A DNA stretch of 10,858 bases from an uncultured Georgenia sp. (GTDB taxonomy: Bacteria > Actinomycetota > Actinomycetes > Actinomycetales > Actinomycetaceae): NCBI RefSeq assembly GCF_937958535.1, contig NZ_CALGNQ010000196.1, forward strand, positions 1 through 10,858, given 5' to 3'. Position numbers and translations under genes: made by a program. The notes under the pieces were generated by a model. It searched no databases and had not been told where the DNA came from. It was given only the letters and a program-made list of their open reading frames with translations. Positions 1-6,329 of this stretch are shown here, piece by piece. Position 1 is the stretch's first letter. Each line of letters begins with the position of its first letter.

Positions 1-1
1 G

Positions 2-535
2 CGCGCCGGGGACGACGTCGCCGAGGCCGTGCGCGAGCTGAGCCACGGACGCGGCGCGGACTCCGTCGTCGACGCCGTCGGCATGGAGGCGCACGGGTCG
101 CCGGTGGCCCGGGGGATCCAGGCGGGCGCCGGCCTGCTGCCCGACGCCCTCGCGCGCCCCCTGTTCACCCGGGCCGGTGTCGACCGGCTCGCTGCCCTCC
201 ACACCGCCGTCGACATCGTGCGCCGGGGCGGGACCATCTCGCTGTCCGGTGTCTACGGCGGCGCCCAGGACCCGATGCCGATGCTCGACCTGTTCGACAA
301 ACAGGTCACCCTGCGGATGGGGCAGGCCAACGTCCACCGCTGGGTGCCGGACGTGCTCCCGCTCGTCAGCGACCCCGCCGACCCGCTCGGCGTGCTCGAC
401 CTGCGCACCCACCGGCTGTCCCTCGAGGACGCCGCCCATGGCTACGACATCTTCCAGCGCAAGGAGGACGGCGCGGTCAAGGTCGTGCTCGACCCCGCCG
501 CGCCGCCGGCGCGCGGTGGGAGGGAGGCACGATGA
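2..535 (+). CDS. Zinc-type alcohol/formaldehyde dehydrogenase, C-terminal part (5' truncated)
   Basis: The reading frame is open from base 2, so the gene starts before the window; the last 177 residues are visible. The sequence resembles the C-terminal half of glutathione-independent formaldehyde dehydrogenase-like, zinc-dependent medium-chain alcohol dehydrogenases. It shows the end of the Rossmann NAD(P) domain (ADSVVDAVG near visible residues 19-27, then RRGGTISLSGVYGG near 74-87) and the family's C-terminal run (HRLSLEDAAHGYDIF, then KEDGAVKVVLDP). The catalytic-domain zinc ligands would lie in the missing N-terminal half, so activity cannot be judged. Family members oxidise alcohols or aldehydes with NAD(P) in the cytoplasm; the substrate here is unknown. 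Its TGA overlaps the ATG of the next gene (ATGA), so the two are very probably co-transcribed and translationally coupled. The family is clear; the substrate is not. Confidence 0.88.
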   Translation, partial: RAGDDVAEAVRELSHGRGADSVVDAVGMEAHGSPVARGIQAGAGLLPDALARPLFTRAGVDRLAALHTAVDIVRRGGTISLSGVYGGAQDPMPMLDLFDKQVTLRMGQANVHRWVPDVLPLVSDPADPLGVLDLRTHRLSLEDAAHGYDIFQRKEDGAVKVVLDPAAPPARGGREAR

Positions 536-2154
536 GGGTCGCCGTCGTCGGGGCGAGCGGGCACACCGGGACGTTCCTGCTCGACGCCCTGCGGGACGAG
601 AAGGAGCTCGAGGTCGTCGGCATCGCCCGGCGCGCACCGGACACCACCGCGGCGCCCTACGACCGTGCGCGGTGGGAGCAGGTCGACATCGCGGCCCCGG
701 TCGCGCTCGCGGAGGGGGAGGACTTCGTCGTCGACCGGCTCGCCGAGGCGTTCGAGGGCGCTGACGCCGTCGTCCACCTCGCGTGGCTCATCCAGCCCAA
801 CCGGCAGCGGGACGTCCTGCGGCGGGCCAACGTCGACGGCACCCGCCGGGTCGTCGCGGCGTGCCGGCGGGCCGGGGTCGGGCACCTCGTCGTCGCATCC
901 TCCGTGGGGGCGTACTCCCCGGTGGAGGACGACGAGCCGCGCGACGAGTCGTGGCCCACCCACGGCAGCGCGGCGACCTCGCACTACGCCGTCGACAAGG
1001 CGGCCCAGGAGCGGATCCTCGACGAGGCTGAGGCCGGCGGCCTGGCCGTCGCCCGGGTACGGCCCGCGCTCATCTTCGACTCCGACTCCGGCGCCGAGGT
1101 GCTCCGGCTCTTCCTCGGGGCCTTCGTGCCCCCGCCCCTCCTGCGCCCCGGAGCCCTGCCGGTGCTCCCGCTGCCCGCCGGGCTGCGGCTCCAGGCGGTC
1201 CACGGGGCAGATCTCGCCGACCTCTACCGGCGCATCGTCCTCCGGCGTGCGACCGGCGCGTTCAACGCCGCCGCGGAGCCGCTGCTCACCGGGGAGCGGC
1301 TCGCCGCGATCCTCGACCACGGGCGGGTCGTCGAGATCCCCGCTTCCGTCGTGCGGCCGGTCGTCTCGCTCGCGTGGCAGGCGCACGCCCTGGCGTCCGA
1401 CGCCGGCTGGCTGGACATGGGGATGAACGTCCCCGTCATGGACGCCTCGCGAGCGCGGCGCGAGCTCGGCTGGGAGCCACGGTCCGACGCGGAGGAGGCA
1501 CTGCGCGAGATCCTCACCGGGATGGCCGAGGGACGGGGGACGGCCAGCCCACAGATGCGGCCGCGGGAGAGCTGGCCGCAGGACCAGCAGCCACCGGGCG
1601 GCGTGCACCCCGACGCGCCGTTCGGGCCGGGCCAGGAGTCCGTCGCCCACCGGGTGCCGCGGCACCTCGAGCGGGACATCCTCGGGCTGTACCTCTCGGA
1701 CCACCTCACCGGCGCCACCGCCGGGCTGGAGCGGGCCGAGCGGATGGCCGCGGCGTACGCCGACACGGACTTCGGGGAGGAGCTCGAGCGGGTCGCGCTG
1801 GAGATCCGCGAGGAGCGCGAGCTGCTCAAGGAGCTCATCGACTCCCTCGAGCTGCGCCGTCGCCCGTACCGGCAGGCGGCCGCGTGGGTGGCGGAGAAGG
1901 CCGGCCGGCTCAAGCTCGACGAGCGCCCCGGCGGCTCACCGATGACGCCGTTGCTCGAGTCCGAGCTCATGCGCAGCGCCGTCATGGGCAAGCTCGGCCT
2001 GTGGCAGGTGCTCGCCGAGCTGTCCGACGACCTCGGGCTGCCCACCCCGCTGTTCGAGGCGCTCGCCCAGCAGGCCCGCGACCAGGCCCGCACCTACGAG
2101 CGGGTGCACCAGCACATCATCGGCGAGGTGTTCCGCGCCGGCCGGGTCGACTGA
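532..2154 (+). CDS. Fusion: extended SDR (NAD-epimerase-like) domain plus C-terminal helical domain
   Basis: This 540-aa protein has two parts. Residues 1 to about 345 form an extended short-chain dehydrogenase: the nucleotide-binding glycine motif GASGHTG (7-13), a VVASS strand with candidate catalytic Ser123/Ser124, and the active-site pair Y152-x-x-x-K156. After a Pro/Gly-rich linker (about 345-373), residues 374-540 are predicted all-helical (HLERDILGLYLSDHLTG, ELERVALEIREEREL, YRQAAAWVAEKAGRLKL, LMRSAVMGKLGLWQVL, and a last helix with E523-x-x-H526). That part looks like a stand-alone actinobacterial protein of unknown function that I recall as four- or five-helix and perhaps ferritin-like. 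SDR proteins of this kind usually stop near 300-350 aa. The start is the ATG overlapping the upstream stop, with a good ribosome site (GGGAGGGAGG, 518-527). Substrate and the role of the helical half are unknown; coupling to the dehydrogenase suggests a shared redox or detoxification pathway. Confidence 0.9.
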   Translation: MRVAVVGASGHTGTFLLDALRDEKELEVVGIARRAPDTTAAPYDRARWEQVDIAAPVALAEGEDFVVDRLAEAFEGADAVVHLAWLIQPNRQRDVLRRANVDGTRRVVAACRRAGVGHLVVASSVGAYSPVEDDEPRDESWPTHGSAATSHYAVDKAAQERILDEAEAGGLAVARVRPALIFDSDSGAEVLRLFLGAFVPPPLLRPGALPVLPLPAGLRLQAVHGADLADLYRRIVLRRATGAFNAAAEPLLTGERLAAILDHGRVVEIPASVVRPVVSLAWQAHALASDAGWLDMGMNVPVMDASRARRELGWEPRSDAEEALREILTGMAEGRGTASPQMRPRESWPQDQQPPGGVHPDAPFGPGQESVAHRVPRHLERDILGLYLSDHLTGATAGLERAERMAAAYADTDFGEELERVALEIREERELLKELIDSLELRRRPYRQAAAWVAEKAGRLKLDERPGGSPMTPLLESELMRSAVMGKLGLWQVLAELSDDLGLPTPLFEALAQQARDQARTYERVHQHIIGEVFRAGRVD

Positions 2155-2167
2155 GCCACCCAGGGAC

Positions 2168-2193
2168 GCCGTGCCGGGGCGCCCCCGGACGGC
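2168..2193. terminator. GC hairpin between convergent genes, probable bidirectional terminator
   Basis: Arms GCCGT-g-CCGGGG (2168-2179, one bulged G) and CCCCGGACGGC (2183-2193) form an 11-bp stem around a 3-nt loop. It fills the 42-bp gap between the SDR-fusion stop and the pepP stop. An outer TGAGCC/GGCTCA pairing (2152-2157 with 2194-2199) takes in both stop codons. No T-tract follows on either side, as is common for actinobacterial terminators. Confidence 0.6.
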
Positions 2194-2196
2194 GGC

Positions 2197-3711
2197 TCAG
2201 ACCTGGCGCAGGCTCGCCATCCAGGCCTCGACGTCCTCGGCGCGGCGCGGCAGGGCGGCGCTGAGGTTCTCCACCGAGCCGTCCTCCCGGACGAGGATGT
2301 CGTCCTCGATCCGCACCCCGATGCCGCGCAGCTCCTCGGGGACGGTGAGGTCGTCGGCGCGGAAGTACAGGCCCGGCTCGATGGTGAAGATCATCCCCGG
2401 CTGCAGCTCGGCGTCGAGGTACATCTCCCGCCGCGCCTGCGCGCAGTCGTGGACGTCGATGCCGAGGTGGTGGCTGGTGCCGTGGACCATCCACCGGCGG
2501 TGGTACTGGCCCTCCTCGGACAGCGACTCCTCGGCCGACGCCGGCAGCAGCCCCCACTCGGCGAGCCGGTGGGCGAGCACCTCCATTGCGGCGGCGTGCA
2601 GGTCGCGGAAGCGCACCCCCGGCTGGGAGGCGCGGGCGAAGGCGGCGTCGGCGGCCTCGAGGACGGCGTCGTAGACCTTGCGCTGGGCGGGGGTGAAGAC
2701 GCCGTCGACCGGCAGGGTGCGGGTGACGTCGGCGGTGTAGAGGGAGTCGACCTCCACCCCGGCGTCGACCAGGACGAGGTCACCCGGGCGCACCGGGCCG
2801 TCGTTGCGGATCCAGTGGAGGGTGTTGGCGTGGTTGCCCGAGGCCGCGATGGTGTCGTAGCCGGTGGCGTTGCCCTCCTCGCGGGCGCGCGCCCCGAAGA
2901 CGCCCTCGATGACCCGCTCCCCGCGCGGGTGCTCGACGGCGCGCGGCAGCGCCCGCACGATGTCCTCGAATCCCTTGATGGTCGCGGCGATCGCCTTGCG
3001 CATCTCGGCGACCTCGTAGTCGTCCTTGCGCAGCCGCAGCTCGGACAGCGCCTCGGCGAGCTTGGTGTCGGCGGCGGCGGTCTCGCTCTGCCCGCGGCGT
3101 GCACTGTTCACCTGCGCCTCCACGGAGGCGTCCACCCCGGGGACCACCCGGACCTGCACCCCGCCCGCCCCGGCGTCCTTGGCGAGCTCGTCGGCCAGGG
3201 AGTCGATGTGGGCGGTGCGGATGCCGGTGAGCGCGGCGACCTCCTCCAGGCTGGGCCGCTCCCCGACCCACAGCTCCCCGTACCGGGAGTCGGCGTAGAA
3301 CTCCTCGCTGTCCTTCCCGGCGCGCGGGCGGAAGTAGAGTACCGCCTCGTGCGTCTGCTCCCCGCCCTCGACGGGGTGGAGGACGAGGACGGCGTCGGGC
3401 TCCTGGTCGGTGCCCAGGCCGGTGAGGTGGGCGAAGGCGGAGTGCGGCCGGAACCGGTAGTCGGTGTCGTTGGAGCGGGTGACCAGCGTGCCGGCGGGGA
3501 CGACGAGCCGCTCCCCGGGGAACTGGGCCCCGACCCGGGCCCGCCGGGCGGCGGCGTAGGGCGCCGCCGGGCTCTCCTCGGGCAGCACCTCCTCGCGCTC
3601 GGCCCAGCCGGAGGCGATGAACCTCCGGAAGGCGGCAGAGGTGGGGCGCTGGGAGCGGTTGGAGCCCCGCTCGCTCAACGGCTGGCTCTCCGAACGGTCG
3701 GTGTCCTTCAT
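2197..3711 (-). CDS. pepP: Xaa-Pro aminopeptidase (aminopeptidase P, M24B family)
   Basis: This 504-aa cytoplasmic metallopeptidase should remove an N-terminal residue that precedes proline. The N-terminal part is an AMP_N-type domain (about residues 45-180, including RSNDTDYRFRPHSAFAHLTG). The C-terminal pita-bread domain carries all five dinuclear metal ligands expected by comparison with E. coli PepP: D316 (LVDAG), D328 (ADVTRT), H414 (HGTSHHLGIDVHD), E445 (TIEPGLYF) and E469 (GVRIEDD). Supporting histidines H410 and H421 are present. I place the start at the ATG at 3711 (MKDTDRSE, then the familiar QPLSERGSNRSQRP); the frame stays open to 3837, but that stretch overlaps the divergent PHP gene. 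No good Shine-Dalgarno is present. A GACGAT box (3723-3718, minus strand) ends 6 nt before the ATG, so a leaderless message is possible. Transcribed alone, divergent from the PHP/MarC pair. Confidence 0.95.
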   Translation of the reverse strand: MKDTDRSESQPLSERGSNRSQRPTSAAFRRFIASGWAEREEVLPEESPAAPYAAARRARVGAQFPGERLVVPAGTLVTRSNDTDYRFRPHSAFAHLTGLGTDQEPDAVLVLHPVEGGEQTHEAVLYFRPRAGKDSEEFYADSRYGELWVGERPSLEEVAALTGIRTAHIDSLADELAKDAGAGGVQVRVVPGVDASVEAQVNSARRGQSETAAADTKLAEALSELRLRKDDYEVAEMRKAIAATIKGFEDIVRALPRAVEHPRGERVIEGVFGARAREEGNATGYDTIAASGNHANTLHWIRNDGPVRPGDLVLVDAGVEVDSLYTADVTRTLPVDGVFTPAQRKVYDAVLEAADAAFARASQPGVRFRDLHAAAMEVLAHRLAEWGLLPASAEESLSEEGQYHRRWMVHGTSHHLGIDVHDCAQARREMYLDAELQPGMIFTIEPGLYFRADDLTVPEELRGIGVRIEDDILVREDGSVENLSAALPRRAEDVEAWMASLRQV

Positions 3712-3773
3712 GTGCTCATCGTCGCACGCGAGGCGCACGTGCGGCCCGGTGGCCAGCACGTACCCTGGGGCAC
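3712..3773. promoter_or_regulatory. 62-bp divergent promoter region with paired CACGTG palindromes
   Basis: This short spacer must hold promoters for both pepP (minus) and the PHP gene (plus). On the plus strand TACCCT (3761-3766) fits an actinobacterial TANNNT -10 box and ends 7 nt before the GTG start. On the minus strand GACGAT (3723-3718) ends 6 nt before the pepP ATG. No clear -35 box is seen for either. The palindrome GCACGTGC occurs at 3735-3742, between the promoters, and again at 3770-3777, over the PHP start codon; both could bind a regulator. Promoter calls are inferred from position and consensus only. Confidence 0.5.
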
Positions 3774-4622
3774 GTGCTGCCGGCCATCGACCTTCACGCC
3801 CACTCGGACCGGTCCGACGGCACCGAGAGCCCGGCACAGGTCATGGTCGCGGCGCGGGAGGCCGGCCTCGACGTCGTCGCCCTCACCGACCACGACACGT
3901 GGGACGGCTGGGAGGAGGCCGCGGCCGCCGTCGGGCGCACCGGTGTCGCCCTGGTCCGCGGCGCGGAGATCTCCACCTCCGCGGGCGGCATCAGCGTCCA
4001 CCTGCTCTCCTACCTCCACGACCCGGACGCGCGCGGCCTGGGGGCCGCCGTCCGGCGGGCGCGCGACTCGCGCCTGGGCCGGGCCCGCCGCATGGTCCAG
4101 CGCATCGCCCGCGACTTCGACCTCACCTGGGAGGAGGTGGAGGCCCGCCTCGAACCGGGTGGCACCGTCGGCCGGCCGCACATCGCCGACGCGCTCGTCG
4201 CCCGCGGCTACGTCACCGACCGCACCACCGCCTTCGCCGAGATCCTCAGCTCCCGCGGCCCCTACTACGTGCCGTACGACGCCCCGGACGTCGTCGCGGC
4301 GGTCGAGCTCGTCCGCCGCGCCGGCGGGGTGCCCGTCATGGCCCACCCGCGGGCGGCGTCCCGCGGCCGGGTGGTCCAGGACGAGGTCATCGAGGAGCTC
4401 GCCGCGGCCGGGCTGGCCGGCCTCGAGGTCGACCACCGCGACCACGACGAGGGCGCGCGCGCCCAGCTGCGCGACCTCGCCCGCTCGCTCGGGCTCTTCG
4501 TCACCGGGTCCAGCGACTACCACGGCGCCGGCAAGCCGAACCGGTTGGGGGAGCACCTCACCGACCCGGCCGTGCTGGAGCAGATCGAGAGCGAGGGCTA
4601 CCTGCCCGTGGTCCGGCCGTGA
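3774..4622 (+). CDS. PHP-domain metal-dependent phosphoesterase (TrpH/RNase AM-like)
   Basis: This 282-aa protein is a full-length PHP-family phosphoesterase, probably trinuclear-metal and cytoplasmic. Expected ligands are present in order: H8 and H10 (DLHAHSDRSDG), D15, H40 (LTDHDTWDG), E65 (GAEIS), H76 (ISVHLL), H191 (VMAHPRA), and D248 with H250 (GSSDYHG). The insertion between PHP motifs (about 95-165) contains GRPHIADALV and is typical of the TrpH/YciV group. E. coli YciV (RNase AM) is a 5'-3' exoribonuclease, and relatives hydrolyse 3',5'-nucleotide bisphosphates; either activity is possible here. The GTG start has no Shine-Dalgarno but lies 7 nt after TACCCT, so translation may be leaderless. 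Its TGA overlaps the GTG of the MarC gene, indicating one operon. The fold is certain; the exact substrate is not. Confidence 0.93.
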   Translation: MLPAIDLHAHSDRSDGTESPAQVMVAAREAGLDVVALTDHDTWDGWEEAAAAVGRTGVALVRGAEISTSAGGISVHLLSYLHDPDARGLGAAVRRARDSRLGRARRMVQRIARDFDLTWEEVEARLEPGGTVGRPHIADALVARGYVTDRTTAFAEILSSRGPYYVPYDAPDVVAAVELVRRAGGVPVMAHPRAASRGRVVQDEVIEELAAAGLAGLEVDHRDHDEGARAQLRDLARSLGLFVTGSSDYHGAGKPNRLGEHLTDPAVLEQIESEGYLPVVRP

Positions 4623-5242
4623 GCCAGATCGTGGACCTGCCGCTCCTGGCGACGACCTTCTTCACCCTCTTCGTCATCATGGACCCGCCGGGGACGGTGC
4701 CGATCTTCCTCGCGCTGACCTCGACGAGCACCGCGAAGGAGCGCAAGCGGGCGGCCCTGGAGGCCACCGCCGTCGCGCTGGGGGTCATCACCGTCTTCAC
4801 CGTGCTCGGGCCCTACATCCTCGACTTCCTGGGCATCTCGGTGCCCGCCCTGCAGCTGTCCGGCGGGCTGCTGCTCCTCCTCGTGGCGATGGAGCTGCTC
4901 ACCGGCAAGGCCGAGGAGCCCGAGCCGGCCGGTGGTGGGAAGGTCAACGTCGCGCTCGTGCCGCTCGGCACCCCGCTGCTCGCCGGCCCGGGCGCGATCG
5001 TCGCGGCGATGCTCGCCGTCCAGGACGCCGACGGGCCGCCCGGGTGGGTGGCCATCGCGCTGGCCGTCCTGGCCGTGCACGTCTGCCTGTGGCTGGCGAT
5101 GCGGTTCTCCAACGTCATCCACCGGGTGCTCGGCGACGGCGGGACCACCCTCGTCACCCGGCTCGCCGGGCTGCTCCTCGCCGCGATCGCCGTCCAGCTC
5201 ATGGCCGACGCCGTCTTCGTGTTCATCGAGCAGTACACCTGA
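4619..5242 (+). CDS. MarC-family integral membrane protein
   Basis: This 207-aa protein matches the usual MarC length and has about six membrane segments (roughly 6-33, 46-71, 75-95, 111-135, 142-162, 178-204). Family signatures are visible: FVIMDPPGTVPIFLALT (18-34), SGGLLLLLVAMELL (81-94) and PLGTPLLAGPGAI (115-127). MarC proteins (PF01914) sit in the cytoplasmic membrane. Despite the name they are not established antibiotic-resistance factors, and their substrate is unknown. Translation begins at a GTG overlapping the PHP stop codon (GTGA). No separate Shine-Dalgarno is seen, so re-initiation after the PHP gene is likely. It converges on the CopD-like gene with only 17 bp between stops. 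The Gly/Pro/Glu-rich stretch at 96-108 is probably a loop between helices. Confidence 0.92.
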   Translation: MSQIVDLPLLATTFFTLFVIMDPPGTVPIFLALTSTSTAKERKRAALEATAVALGVITVFTVLGPYILDFLGISVPALQLSGGLLLLLVAMELLTGKAEEPEPAGGGKVNVALVPLGTPLLAGPGAIVAAMLAVQDADGPPGWVAIALAVLAVHVCLWLAMRFSNVIHRVLGDGGTTLVTRLAGLLLAAIAVQLMADAVFVFIEQYT

Positions 5243-5248
5243 GGCCCC

Positions 5249-5260
5249 GCCCGGCCGGGC
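5249..5260. repeat. 12-bp perfect palindrome in a convergent gap
   Basis: GCCCGGCCGGGC fills most of the 17-bp gap between the marC-type stop and the copD-type stop and touches the first base of the latter (CTA, TAG on the minus strand). As RNA it gives at most a 4-bp stem with a 4-nt loop, so it is a weak terminator at best; chance occurrence is plausible at this GC content. Confidence 0.4.
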
Positions 5261-6240
5261 TACATCGGGCTCTGGCTCACGAGCACGCCGGTGACCGCCA
5301 GCGCGAGGAGGACCAGCGCGGCCTCGGCGGCCACGGTGCGCCGCAGGGTGCGGTGCGCGGCGGTGTCGGCCGCCCGGGGCACCAGCCGGAACCGGTTCCA
5401 GGCGGCGATGGCGACGACGAGGGCGACCACCGCCACCTTGGCCACCAGCGTGCGCCCGTAGCCGGTGCGGACGAGCGCACCGGCGTCGGGCAGGATCCGC
5501 CACGCGAGCAGGGTCCCGGTGACCGCGACCGCGGCGACGAGCCCGGCGGCGGTGGTGGAGAAGCGCACCACCGTCCGGGCGGCTGCGTCGGCCGGCACGC
5601 TCCGGCGCAGGGTGAGGACCAGGCCGAGGAGCCCGCCGAACCACAGGGCACCCGCCAGGACGTGCAGGGTGTCGCTGCCGACCACCAGCCACGCCGGGCC
5701 GACGGACCGGGTGTGACCGGTGAGCGGCAGGCAGAGCAGTGCCAGGACGGCTCCGCCGCACACCAGCACCCGGCCGGCGACGGTGTGCCCCCGCCCCAGC
5801 GCGAGCAGCAGCCCGACCACCGCGACACCCGCCGCCGGCCCCACCGGTGTGCCCACGACCGTGTCCCACAGCACCTCGGGGTCCACGAGGTCGGCCGGTC
5901 CGGCCCCGGTGCGCCAGGCGCCGTCGGCGGCGAGGTGGAGGAGGAGACCGAGGAGGGCGACCCCGGCGAGCAGAGCGGTCGGCCGCAGTGCGTGCCTCCG
6001 GACGCTCGACGCCGCCCGGTCCAGGAGGAGCTCGCGGAAGAGGACGAGACCACTCGTGCCGAGGATCCCGACGTAGCCGAGCACCGTCCCGGTGCGGTGG
6101 AGCAGCTCGACGAGGGAGGAGCCGGTGAGGAGCGCGCCGGCAGCGACCGGCGCCAGGAGCAGCCCGGTGGCGGCGACGGAGGCAGGCGAGGTCGTGCGGG
6201 CGCGCCGCCCCCTCGACCGTCCCACCGCCGCCCGTCGCAC
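5260..6240 (-). CDS. CopD-family copper resistance membrane protein
   Basis: This protein has 326 aa and about eight or nine hydrophobic helices (near 20-40, 49-70, 87-106, 131-149, 153-173, 186-210, 226-246, 263-281, 302-322). The C-terminal half has CopD-domain features: LTGHTRSVGP (H176), then DTLHVLAGALWFGGL (H193), the VTGTLLAWRIL helix, LVRTGYGRTLVAKVAV and WNRFRLVP. CopD proteins are thought to move or sequester copper at the cytoplasmic membrane, often with the periplasmic CopC domain; no CopC domain or gene lies here. I choose the GTG at 6240 because TAACCT (6253-6248, minus strand) ends exactly 7 nt before it, which fits a leaderless start. An upstream in-frame TTG at 6270 lies in the T-tract of the helicase terminator and is unlikely. 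A very basic N-terminus (MRRAAVGRSRGRRAR) suggests that this end is cytoplasmic. Copper itself is inferred from the family. Confidence 0.85.
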   Translation of the reverse strand: MRRAAVGRSRGRRARTTSPASVAATGLLLAPVAAGALLTGSSLVELLHRTGTVLGYVGILGTSGLVLFRELLLDRAASSVRRHALRPTALLAGVALLGLLLHLAADGAWRTGAGPADLVDPEVLWDTVVGTPVGPAAGVAVVGLLLALGRGHTVAGRVLVCGGAVLALLCLPLTGHTRSVGPAWLVVGSDTLHVLAGALWFGGLLGLVLTLRRSVPADAAARTVVRFSTTAAGLVAAVAVTGTLLAWRILPDAGALVRTGYGRTLVAKVAVVALVVAIAAWNRFRLVPRAADTAAHRTLRRTVAAEAALVLLALAVTGVLVSQSPM

Positions 6241-6253
6241 GGCGTGCAGGTTA
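6240..6253 (-). promoter_or_regulatory. -10 box and leaderless GTG start of the copD-like gene
   Basis: On the minus strand TAACCT (6253-6248) is followed by 7 nt and then the GTG at 6240-6238. It lies just beyond the helicase terminator, so the gene needs its own promoter. No convincing -35 box at 16-18 bp spacing was found. Confidence 0.5.
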
Positions 6254-6268
6254 GCGAAACTCGGTGAC

Positions 6269-6312
6269 AAAAGCCACGAACCGGCTCATGCAAAGGCGAG
6301 CCGGTCCGTGGC
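6269..6312 (-). terminator. Intrinsic terminator of the DEAD-box helicase gene
   Basis: Two 15-nt arms (6298-6312 and 6273-6287) pair at 14 of 15 positions around a 10-nt loop (6288-6297). On the minus strand the stem is followed at once by TTTT (6272-6269). This is a textbook Rho-independent terminator 18 bp past the helicase stop, and it separates the helicase from the copD-like gene. Confidence 0.9.
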
Positions 6313-6329
6313 CGGGGTCCTCCCGAGGG

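Noticed and set aside
3712..3837. 42-residue N-terminal extension of aminopeptidase P from an upstream start at 3837
   Set aside because: It would overlap the start of the divergent PHP gene and is unlike known PepP N-termini; MKDTDRSE at 3711 precedes the familiar QPLSERGSNRSQRP stretch.
4619..5242. MarC as an antibiotic-resistance determinant
   Set aside because: The family name is historical; no efflux role is established, and the context (PHP phosphoesterase operon) gives no resistance signal.
2449..6267. 1272-codon open frame on the plus strand
   Set aside because: It runs antisense through pepP and out of frame through the PHP, MarC and CopD-like genes, and its translation is low-complexity Arg/Gly/Pro. 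It is a GC-bias artefact.
6241..6270. TTG start at 6270 for the CopD-like protein
   Set aside because: The codon lies in the T-tract of the helicase terminator, and a -10 box lies between it and the GTG at 6240, which is the better start.
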